Assembly: GCA_035705295.1 (NCBI GenBank)
Contig: DASSWG010000104.1
Coordinates: 1-12,581, forward strand
DNA from: DASSWG01 sp035705295
Lineage (GTDB): Bacteria > Bacteroidota > Bacteroidia > Flavobacteriales > Flavobacteriaceae
Reading direction: 5' to 3'
Length of the DNA: 12,581 nt
Positions 7,075 to 12,581 of the stretch are shown piece by piece. Within the stretch, counting starts at the first letter, position 1. Every line of letters starts with the position of its first letter. The notes under the pieces are model-generated. The model searched no databases. It was given only the letters and a program-made list of their open reading frames with translations, and was not told where the DNA came from. Both the position numbers and the translations under genes were made by a program.

Positions 7075-7097
7075 TTTTGTTTCGGGACAGGATTTTT
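7059..7097 (-). terminator. Rho-independent terminator after rplT
   Basis: On the minus strand a 14-bp stem pairs 7097-7084 (AAAAATCCTGTCCC) with 7072-7059 (GGGATGGGATTTTT). All 14 pairs form if two G-U wobbles are allowed; the loop has 11 bases. A T-rich stretch (TTTTTTGTTTT) follows. It ends the thrS-infC-rpmI-rplT operon. Confidence 0.85.
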
Positions 7098-7123
7098 CAA
7101 TAAGTGCGTTAATCGTTTTGGGT

Positions 7124-7468
7124 TTATTTCACTTTGTCAACAATGGCTTTGAACGCCTCGGGGTGGTTCATCGCCAAATCGGCCAAAACTTTGCGGTTCA
7201 ACTCGATTTCGTTGGCTTTCACTTTGCCCATAAATTGCGAATAGGTCATTCCGTGCAACCGGGCCCCGGCGTTGATACGCATGATCCACAACGCGCGAAA
7301 GTTCCTTTTCTTGGTTTTGCGGTCGCGGTAGGCGTACAACATGGCTTTGTCCACCGCGTTTTTGGCTACTGTCCAAACGTTTTTACGACGTCCGAAATAG
7401 CCTTTTGCTTGTTTGAGCACTTTTTTTCTACGTGCCCTTTTGGCAACTGAATTTACTGATCTTGGCAT
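7124..7468 (-). CDS. rplT: 50S ribosomal protein L20
   Basis: L20 binds 23S rRNA early and is needed for assembly of the large ribosomal subunit. The 114-residue length is normal for the family (117-119 in many bacteria). The basic N-terminal extension, MPRSVNSVAKRARRKKVLKQAKGYFGRRKN, is the rRNA-threading arm. The globular part contains ALWIMRINAGARLHGMTYSQFM and LNRKVLADLAMNHPEAF. It is the last gene of the infC-rpmI-rplT set and is followed by a terminator. In E. coli L20 represses rpmI-rplT translation; no equivalent structure is evident here, and the upstream spacer is instead 211 bases long and filled with repeats. Confidence 0.97.
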   Translation of the reverse strand: MPRSVNSVAKRARRKKVLKQAKGYFGRRKNVWTVAKNAVDKAMLYAYRDRKTKKRNFRALWIMRINAGARLHGMTYSQFMGKVKANEIELNRKVLADLAMNHPEAFKAIVDKVK

Positions 7469-7524
7469 ACTTTTTTTTTGTTTTTTGCAGCAAGGCGGTC
7501 GTTAAAAACTCTTTTATTTTTAAA

Positions 7525-7555
7525 ACTCTGAACTCATCACTCTGAACTCATCACT
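7525..7555. repeat. Perfect 14-base tandem repeat between rpmI and rplT
   Basis: ACTCTGAACTCATC is repeated exactly at 7525-7538 and 7539-7552, followed by a partial third copy (ACT). Each 14-mer is made of two related 7-base halves (ACTCTGA, ACTCATC), so the underlying period is seven. Confidence 0.75.
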
Positions 7556-7607
7556 ATAAAAATGCCCGCTCCAGGGTTATTTTTAAATTGTTTTAACCAT
7601 TCAAACT

Positions 7608-7649
7608 AATTCTGCATTAATAATTCTGAATTCCTAATTCTGAATTCTG
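7608..7649. repeat. Degenerate heptad array (AATTCTG) between rpmI and rplT
   Basis: Six consecutive in-phase 7-base units occur: AATTCTG, CATTAAT, AATTCTG, AATTCCT, AATTCTG, AATTCTG. Four of the six are identical. The array lies 30 bases beyond the rpmI stop codon and runs directly into a GC-rich palindrome. With the 14-base repeat it occupies much of the 211-base spacer; I see nothing coding in the rest. Confidence 0.75.
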
Positions 7650-7675
7650 AACCTGCCCGTCCGGCAGGCGGGTTC
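7649..7675. repeat. GC-rich palindromic element
   Basis: CCTGCC (7652-7657) pairs with GGCAGG (7663-7668) around CGTCC. The flanks GAACC (7649-7653) and GGTTC (7671-7675) offer an alternative outer stem. CCCG/CGGG gives a further alternative pairing. It resembles short palindromes that I recall interspersed in Bacteroidota genomes. It begins four bases after the rpmI stop codon and is not followed by a T-run. Confidence 0.6.
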
Positions 7676-7679
7676 TAAA

Positions 7680-7877
7680 TTATTTAAGACGCAACATAAG
7701 TTTGACATTGTTTTCATCGGCCTTATCGACCAAAGTCGAATGGGTCAATGCGAGCTTGCGTTTTTTGGACTTCTTTGTAAGAATGTGACTTTTGAACGCG
7801 TGCTTTCGTTTGATTTTACCGGTACCGGTAAGCTTGAAACGCTTCTTGGCACTGGATTTTGTTTTCATTTTGGGCAT
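7680..7877 (-). CDS. rpmI: 50S ribosomal protein L35
   Basis: L35 is a small basic protein of the large ribosomal subunit. The 65-residue product has the family signature MPKMKTKSSAKKRFKLTGTG at the N-terminus, then KRKHAFKSHILTKKSKKRKL and the closing LMLRLK. ATG 7877 is the only sensible start and the length is exactly typical. It lies between infC (64-base gap) and rplT (211-base gap), the conserved bacterial order. The long gap to rplT holds repeats rather than a gene. Confidence 0.96.
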   Translation of the reverse strand: MPKMKTKSSAKKRFKLTGTGKIKRKHAFKSHILTKKSKKRKLALTHSTLVDKADENNVKLMLRLK

Positions 7878-7917
7878 TGTGTCCTGTTTTTATTGATTAA
7901 CTCACTTATTATTTTTT

Positions 7918-7945
7918 GATTCATAATTCATAACTCTGAACTCAT
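7918..7945. repeat. Heptad repeats overlapping the infC stop codon
   Basis: Four in-phase 7-base units occur: GATTCAT, AATTCAT, AACTCTG, AACTCAT. The infC stop (TGA on the minus strand, 7942-7944) lies within the last unit, so the array begins at the end of the coding region. Confidence 0.65.
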
Positions 7946-8499
7946 TTTGTTTTCTTCGGCGCAATGAACATCGTCATGCGCTTTCCTTCCAACTTTGGCA
8001 TTTGTTCCACTTTTCCGTATTCTTCCAAATCTTGGGCCAAACGGAGCAATAAAATTTCTCCTTGATCTTTAAAAACGATCGAACGGCCTTTGAAAAATAC
8101 AAAAGCTTTTAGTTTGGCGCCTTCCTGCAGGAATTTTATCCCGTGATTTTTCTTGAACTCGTAATCGTGGTCGTCGGTGTTCGGACCAAAACGCAATTCT
8201 TTCACCACCACTTTGGTGGCTTTTGCTTTTTGGGCCTTGTCCCGTTTTTTTTGCTCGTAAAGGAATTTTTTATAATCCATTACTTTTGCGACGGGCGGAT
8301 CTGCTTTTGGTGAAATTTCCACCAAATCCAATCCTTGTTCTTCGGCGATCTCCAAAGCTTTGCTTGTGGGATAAACGCCCATTTCCACATTGTCGCCCAC
8401 CAAACGGAGTTTTTCCGCACGGATTCTTCGGTTGATCTTGTGCGGGTCTTCTTTGATTTCCCTTAGTGGCTTCCTTGACCTTTTTCTACGTATTGCCAG
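7942..8499 (-). CDS. infC: Translation initiation factor IF-3, probable CTG start
   Basis: IF-3 binds the 30S subunit, blocks premature 50S joining and enforces correct start-codon and initiator-tRNA choice. The N-terminal domain contains INRRIRAEKLRLVGDN (22-37) and LDLVEISPKADPPVAKVMDYKKF. A lysine-rich linker follows, then the C-terminal domain with KELRFGPNTDDHDYEFK, AKLKAFVFFKGRS and GKRMTMFIAPKK. The first standard start in frame, TTG at 8403, would delete the conserved INRRIR segment. The frame is open to a TAA at 8514-8512, with no ATG, GTG or TTG between. CTG at 8499-8497 gives (M)AIRRKRSRKPLREIKEDPHKINRR, 185 residues and a normal length; ATA at 8493-8491 is the next candidate. A non-AUG start fits the known AUU autoregulation of E. 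coli infC. It starts 26 bases after the thrS stop. Confidence 0.93.
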   Translation of the reverse strand: MAIRRKRSRKPLREIKEDPHKINRRIRAEKLRLVGDNVEMGVYPTSKALEIAEEQGLDLVEISPKADPPVAKVMDYKKFLYEQKKRDKAQKAKATKVVVKELRFGPNTDDHDYEFKKNHGIKFLQEGAKLKAFVFFKGRSIVFKDQGEILLLRLAQDLEEYGKVEQMPKLEGKRMTMFIAPKKTK

Positions 8500-8525
8500 T
8501 TGTTTTTGTTTTTAATTAAACCTTA

Positions 8526-10463
8526 CTATTTTTTTAAACTCGAATCTATTTCTTTTTGAATGATTTCTGAAAACGCTTCAACAGACATCGTTCCCAAATC
8601 TTCACCACCATGTTTACGTACCGAAACCGTGCCGTCTTTTTCTTCCTGTTCGCCCACAATCAGCATATACGGAAGCTTTTGGACTTCCGCATCACGGATT
8701 TTCTTGCCCATGGTTTCGTTTCGGTTGTCAACAAGGGCGCGAATTTCGTGATTTTCCAGCAAACTTAAAACTTTTTTCGTGTATTTTTCATATTTTTCAC
8801 TGAGCGACAGAATGATGACCTGCTCGGGCGTTAGCCATAACGGGAAATTTCCTCCGGTATGTTCCAACAAAATTGCGGTGAAACGCTCCATGCTCCCAAA
8901 AGGGGCGCGGTGTATCATCACCGGGCGGTGCAATTCGTTATCGGCACCTTTATAGGTCAAATCAAAACGTTCCGGCAAGGTATAATCTACTTGAATGGTG
9001 CCCAATTGCCAGCTTCTTCCCAAGGCATCTTTCACCATAAAGTCCAGTTTTGGCCCATAAAATGCGGCTTCCCCGGTTTCGATCACATAATCCAAGCCTT
9101 TTTCTTTGGTGGCATTGAGGATCGCATTTTCGGCTTTTTCCCAGTTTTCTTCGGAACCGATGTATTTTTCGGGCTTGTCCGGGTCGCGCAAGGAAACCTG
9201 TGTTTTAAAATCTCCGAAACCCAACGAACCAAAAACGTACAACACCAAATCGATCACGTTTTTGAACTCTTCGTCCAATTGATCGGGGGTGCAAAAAATA
9301 TGGGCATCGTCTTGGGTGAACCCGCGAACGCGCGTCAAGCCGTGCAGTTCGCCGCTTTGCTCGTAGCGGTAAACCGTGCCAAATTCGGCATAGCGTTTCG
9401 GCAAATCGCGGTAGCTCCAAGAGTTGGCGTTGAAAATTTCGCAGTGGTGCGGGCAATTCATGGGTTTCAACATAAATTCCTCATCTTCCTTTGGGGTTTT
9501 GATGGGTTTGAAACTGTCTTCGCCATATTTGGCATAATGCCCGGAAGTTACGTACAATTCTTTTTGGCCAATATGCGGCGAAACCACTTGCTCGTAACCC
9601 GCTTTTTTTTGCGCTGCTTTCAGAAAATTTTCCAAGCGTTCGCGCAAAGCCGCGCCTTTTGGAAGCCATAACGGCAATCCTTGCCCCACTTTTTGTGAAA
9701 AGGTGAACAGTTGTAGCTCTTTCCCCAATTTCCGATGGTCGCGTTTTTTGGCTTCTTCGACCAGTTCCAAATATTCCTTCAGGTCTTTTTGCTTGGGAAA
9801 GGAAATGCCGTACACCCTTGTCAACTGCGGTTTGGTTTCGTCGCCGCGCCAATAGGCCCCGGCAACGCTCATCAATTTTACGGCTTTGATGATGCCGGTG
9901 TTGGGAACGTGGCCACCACGGCACAAATCGGTAAACGTATCATGATCGCAAAAAGTGATCGTGCCGTCGTCCAGGTTTTCGATGAGTTCGACTTTGAACG
10001 GATTGTTTTCTTTTTTGTAAAAATCCAAGGCTTCGGCTTTGGAAACAGGATGCAAATGGAAGTCGTGTTTCCCTCGGGCGATTTCCAACATTTTATCTTC
10101 GATTTTTTTAAAATCGTTTTCCGAAATTTTATGCTCGCCAAAATCCACGTCGTAATAAAACCCATTGTCAATGGCGGGCCCGATCGTCAGTTTTACATTT
10201 GGATATAATTCTTGCAAAGCTTGCGCCAACACATGCGCCGAACTGTGCCAAAAGGCTTTTTTTCCTTCGTCGTCGTTCCAGGTGTAAAGTGTCAATGATC
10301 CGTCGGTGGTCAGCGCTGTGGAGGCTTCAACGGTTTGGCCGTTAAAAGTTGCGGAAATAACATTGCGCGCCAAACCTTCGCTGATGCTTTTGGCGACGTC
10401 CATCGGGGAAACCCCGCTTTCGAATTTTTTGATGCTGCCGTCGGGCAAAGTAATGTGGATCAT
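8526..10463 (-). CDS. thrS: Threonyl-tRNA synthetase
   Basis: ThrS is a class II enzyme that charges tRNA-Thr and edits mis-charged serine. The 645-residue length matches E. coli (642). The TGS domain spans about 1-62. The editing domain has HSSAH (73-77) and CRGGH (181-185), giving H73, H77, C181 and H185. The catalytic core has the zinc ligands C337 (LKPMNCPHH), H388 (DDAHIF) and H518 (MIHRAPFGS). Motif 2 is FGTVYRYEQSGELHGLTRVR (361-380) and motif 3 is GSMERF (523-528). The anticodon-binding domain starts near 545. The start is ATG 10463 with no Shine-Dalgarno sequence. It heads the thrS-infC-rpmI-rplT operon, and a TATCTTTG promoter box lies about 80 bases upstream. No T-box-like leader is apparent in the short upstream region. 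Confidence 0.98.
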   Translation of the reverse strand: MIHITLPDGSIKKFESGVSPMDVAKSISEGLARNVISATFNGQTVEASTALTTDGSLTLYTWNDDEGKKAFWHSSAHVLAQALQELYPNVKLTIGPAIDNGFYYDVDFGEHKISENDFKKIEDKMLEIARGKHDFHLHPVSKAEALDFYKKENNPFKVELIENLDDGTITFCDHDTFTDLCRGGHVPNTGIIKAVKLMSVAGAYWRGDETKPQLTRVYGISFPKQKDLKEYLELVEEAKKRDHRKLGKELQLFTFSQKVGQGLPLWLPKGAALRERLENFLKAAQKKAGYEQVVSPHIGQKELYVTSGHYAKYGEDSFKPIKTPKEDEEFMLKPMNCPHHCEIFNANSWSYRDLPKRYAEFGTVYRYEQSGELHGLTRVRGFTQDDAHIFCTPDQLDEEFKNVIDLVLYVFGSLGFGDFKTQVSLRDPDKPEKYIGSEENWEKAENAILNATKEKGLDYVIETGEAAFYGPKLDFMVKDALGRSWQLGTIQVDYTLPERFDLTYKGADNELHRPVMIHRAPFGSMERFTAILLEHTGGNFPLWLTPEQVIILSLSEKYEKYTKKVLSLLENHEIRALVDNRNETMGKKIRDAEVQKLPYMLIVGEQEEKDGTVSVRKHGGEDLGTMSVEAFSEIIQKEIDSSLKK

Positions 10464-10541
10464 CTTTTGTTGTTGATTGTTAATGGTTAATTGGGGATGG
10501 AAAATTTGTGAATTGAAAATTTATTCATCTTCCAATTGCTG

Positions 10542-10549
10542 CAAAGATA
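10542..10549 (-). promoter_or_regulatory. Candidate promoter of the thrS operon (TATCTTTG)
   Basis: On the minus strand, TATCTTTG (10549-10542) matches TAnnTTTG exactly and continues into GCAGC. A TTTTG lies 14 bases upstream, closer than the usual 17-23. It sits between the htpG terminator and the thrS ATG and would give a leader of roughly 70 bases. Confidence 0.55.
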
Positions 10550-10591
10550 ATAATCCAGCTTTGCAAAAGAATATTTTTTAGTTCGAAAAAC

Positions 10592-10622
10592 AAAAAACCG
10601 CAAAGCTGAAAAAACTTTGCGG
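10592..10622 (-). terminator. Rho-independent terminator after htpG
   Basis: On the minus strand CCGCAAAG (10622-10615) pairs perfectly with CTTTGCGG (10605-10598) over a 9-base loop and is followed by TTTTTTG and a further T-run. The 8-bp stem with T-tract separates htpG from thrS. Confidence 0.85.
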
Positions 10623-10660
10623 CAATCCGTGCTATCCGCTAAAATCTGTGTAATCCGTTA
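10623..10660. repeat. Degenerate 9-10-base repeat at the htpG 3' end
   Basis: On the minus strand, directly after the htpG stop codon, come related units: CGGATTA, CACAGATTTT, AGCGGATAG, CACGGATTG. They share a GGATT/AGATT core at a 9-10-base period. This resembles a repeat I recall from other Bacteroidota intergenic regions. It fills the space between the stop codon and the terminator. Confidence 0.55.
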
Positions 10661-12541
10661 TTTAATCATCTCAAAACTCCGTTTCACAAACTTGGTCAAT
10701 TCCTCGCCTTTCAAAAGACCTTGCGACAAACGTGCCAAATCCAGCGATTGTTTGATGAGGCGTTCTTGTTTCTTTTTGGTTTTGGTGTTTAGGATTTCCG
10801 AAATCAGTTCGTGGTTGGTGTTCACCACTAAATTGTACATTTCGGGCATGTTTCCCATTCCGAACATTCCGCCGCCACCGGTTTGCGACATTTCTTTCAT
10901 CCGGCGCATAAATTCCGGTTGGGTGATGATGAGCGGTGCCGCGTTGCTGTCCATTGCTTCCAGTTGAACCGTATATTTTTCTTTGGGTACCACTTCTTCA
11001 AAATCCGTTTTCAATTTTTCTTTTTCCTCGTCGGAAAGTTTGGAAACTTGGTCTTCCTCTTTTTGAATGAGTTTGTCAATGTGGTCGCCATCCACACGCG
11101 CAAAAGAAATGTTCTCTTTTTCAGACTCCAATTTTTGGATCAAATGCGAAACGATGGGCGAATCCAATAACAACACTTCGTAGCCTTTTTCCTTGGCGGC
11201 TTCGATGTAGCTGTGTTGTTCGTCTTTGTTGGAAGCGTACAACACTACTAATTTGTCGTCTTTGTCCGTTTGATTGGCTTTGATTTTTTCTTGTAATTCG
11301 TCGAAGGTGAAATAGTTTCCATCAACCGTGGGATAAAGTGCAAATTTTTGTGCTTTTTCAAAGAATTTATCTTCGGAAAGCATGCCGTATTCGATCACGA
11401 TTTTGATGTCGTTCCATTTTTTCTCGAATTCTTCGCGGTTGTTGTTGAACAAAGATTTCAACTTGTCCGCTACTTTTCGAGTGATGTAGCTCGAAATCTT
11501 TTTCACGTTGCTATCGGCTTGCAAATAGGAACGCGAAACGTTCAGCGGAATATCGGGCGAATCGATGACCCCGCGCAACATGGTCAAAAATTCGGGCACG
11601 ATCCCTTCCACGTTGTCGGTCACAAAAACCTGGTTTTGATACAACTGGATTTTATCCCTTTGCATCGCCATGTCCTGTGTCATTTTCGGGAAATACAAAA
11701 TCCCGGTCAAATTGAACGGATAATCCACGTTCAAATGAATATGGAAGAGCGGTTCTTCGAATTGCATCGGGTACAACTCGCGGTAGAAATTTTTGTAATC
11801 TTCCTCTTCCAAATCCGAAGGCTGCTTCGTCCACGCCGGATTTGGGTTGTTGATGATGTTATCGACCGTGACGGTTTTTGCTTCCTCTTTTTCAGGCGCG
11901 TCTTCTGCTTTCGGCAAGGTTTTGTCCTTGGTGCCGAATTTGATCGGAACCGGCATGAACTTGTTGTATTTTGTCAACAATTCATTGATACGGTTTTCTT
12001 CCAAAAATTCCTTGTCATCATCATTGATGTGCAAAATAATTTCGGTTCCGTGTGTTGTTTTGTCGGCCTTTTCAAGCGTAAATTCCGTGGTTCCTTCGCA
12101 AACCCAATGTGCCGCGGGTTCGTCTTTCCACGATTTGGTGATGATTTCCACTTTGTTGGCGACCATAAAAGCAGAATAGAAACCCAATCCAAAATGCCCG
12201 ATAATGCCCGCTTCTTTGGAATCTTTGTATTTTTCCAAAAACTCGCCCGCGCCGGAAAACGCCACTTGGTTGATGTATTTTTCGACTTCTTCTTTCGTCA
12301 TCCCAACTCCTTCGTCGATGATGTGAAGCGTTTTGTTTTCCTTGTCGATTTTCACTTCAATTTGCGGGTTGCCATATTCCACTTTTGCCTCGCCGATTTG
12401 AGTGAGGTGTTTTAGTTTTAAAGTCGCGTCGGTCGCGTTCGAAATCAATTCCCGGAGGAAAATTTCGTGATCGCTGTAGAGGAATTTTTTGATCAGCGGG
12501 AAAATGTTCTCCACTGAAACATTGATCGTTCCGGTTGCCAT
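10658..12541 (-). CDS. htpG: Molecular chaperone HtpG (bacterial Hsp90)
   Basis: HtpG is a cytoplasmic, dimeric, ATP-driven chaperone. The 627-residue length matches E. coli HtpG (624). The N-terminal GHKL ATPase domain shows FLRELISNATDA (28-39, catalytic E31 and Mg-binding N35), DEGVGM (76-81, adenine-contact D76), the lid/P-loop IGHFGLGFYSAF (114-125) and GTEI (165-168). A short charged linker (about 205-225, KAEDAPEKEEAK) leads to the middle domain with NLTGILYFP and PLNVSRSYLQ. The C-terminal dimerisation domain contains a Gly/Met-rich stretch, GGGGMFGMGNM (555-565), in the region where E. coli HtpG has its hydrophobic client-binding helix. There is no MEEVD tail, as expected for bacteria. 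ATG 12541 is the start. Only 40 bases of upstream sequence are available and no promoter is evident in them. Confidence 0.98.
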   Translation of the reverse strand: MATGTINVSVENIFPLIKKFLYSDHEIFLRELISNATDATLKLKHLTQIGEAKVEYGNPQIEVKIDKENKTLHIIDEGVGMTKEEVEKYINQVAFSGAGEFLEKYKDSKEAGIIGHFGLGFYSAFMVANKVEIITKSWKDEPAAHWVCEGTTEFTLEKADKTTHGTEIILHINDDDKEFLEENRINELLTKYNKFMPVPIKFGTKDKTLPKAEDAPEKEEAKTVTVDNIINNPNPAWTKQPSDLEEEDYKNFYRELYPMQFEEPLFHIHLNVDYPFNLTGILYFPKMTQDMAMQRDKIQLYQNQVFVTDNVEGIVPEFLTMLRGVIDSPDIPLNVSRSYLQADSNVKKISSYITRKVADKLKSLFNNNREEFEKKWNDIKIVIEYGMLSEDKFFEKAQKFALYPTVDGNYFTFDELQEKIKANQTDKDDKLVVLYASNKDEQHSYIEAAKEKGYEVLLLDSPIVSHLIQKLESEKENISFARVDGDHIDKLIQKEEDQVSKLSDEEKEKLKTDFEEVVPKEKYTVQLEAMDSNAAPLIITQPEFMRRMKEMSQTGGGGMFGMGNMPEMYNLVVNTNHELISEILNTKTKKKQERLIKQSLDLARLSQGLLKGEELTKFVKRSFEMIK

Positions 12542-12581
12542 ATATTATAGTTTTATTAGTTTAAAATTGTGTTTGGCATAA

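Noticed and set aside
7608..7649. CRISPR-like array
   Set aside because: Units are seven bases with no spacers of 25-40 bases and no cas genes; it is a simple tandem heptad.
7942..8403. infC truncated or frameshifted at its 5' end
   Set aside because: The missing N-terminus is present in the same frame upstream of the TTG; only a standard start codon is lacking, so a non-AUG start explains it.
8859..9671. 270-residue open frame on the plus strand across thrS
   Set aside because: It is a shadow of the complete ThrS frame with no recognisable domain or start context.
11348..12415. 355-residue open frame on the plus strand across htpG
   Set aside because: It is antisense to a full-length, motif-complete HtpG, is rich in F/V/H runs typical of an antisense reading, and matches no family I recognise.

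Overview
The window reads as an ordinary chromosomal housekeeping segment from a Bacteroidota member, most likely class Flavobacteriia. Four things point there. The gene order fits: an LptF/LptG permease, an EamA transporter, accA, dnaB and a secreted 'asparagine synthetase B'-like protein, then a thrS-infC-rpmI-rplT block. Start codons lack Shine-Dalgarno sequences. Promoter-like boxes have the Bacteroidota form TAnnTTTG. Intergenic spacers carry short degenerate repeats of a kind I associate with this phylum. No mobile element, CRISPR array, tRNA or rRNA was seen. Base composition and protein families look uniform, with no sign of recent transfer.

Plus strand, 1-6008: the C-terminal three quarters of an LptF/LptG-family permease (cut by the window edge), an EamA/DMT transporter, accA, a strong terminator, a spacer with two DnaA-box-like direct repeats, dnaB, and an exported protein of unknown function that is usually labelled asparagine synthetase B but has no visible synthetase domain.

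Minus strand, 12541-6064 (transcription runs right to left): htpG with its own terminator; thrS, infC, rpmI and rplT as a translation operon ending in a 14-bp-stem terminator; then an exported OmpA-family protein that converges on the asparagine synthetase-like gene. The infC gene has no ATG, GTG or TTG at its true N-terminus and appears to start at CTG.

The genes belong to separate core processes: outer-membrane assembly (LptF/G, OmpA), fatty-acid synthesis (AccA), replication (DnaB), translation (ThrS, IF3, L35, L20) and folding (HtpG). I do not see a dedicated new multi-gene system. The best unexplained signals are: short-period degenerate repeat arrays with small palindromes at the 3' ends of four minus-strand genes, two of them containing the stop codon; the SSB-like acidic tail of DnaB; the amidotransferase/ThuA-like signatures in the asparagine synthetase-like protein; the CTG start of infC; and an ompA promoter that seems to lie inside the rplT terminator.
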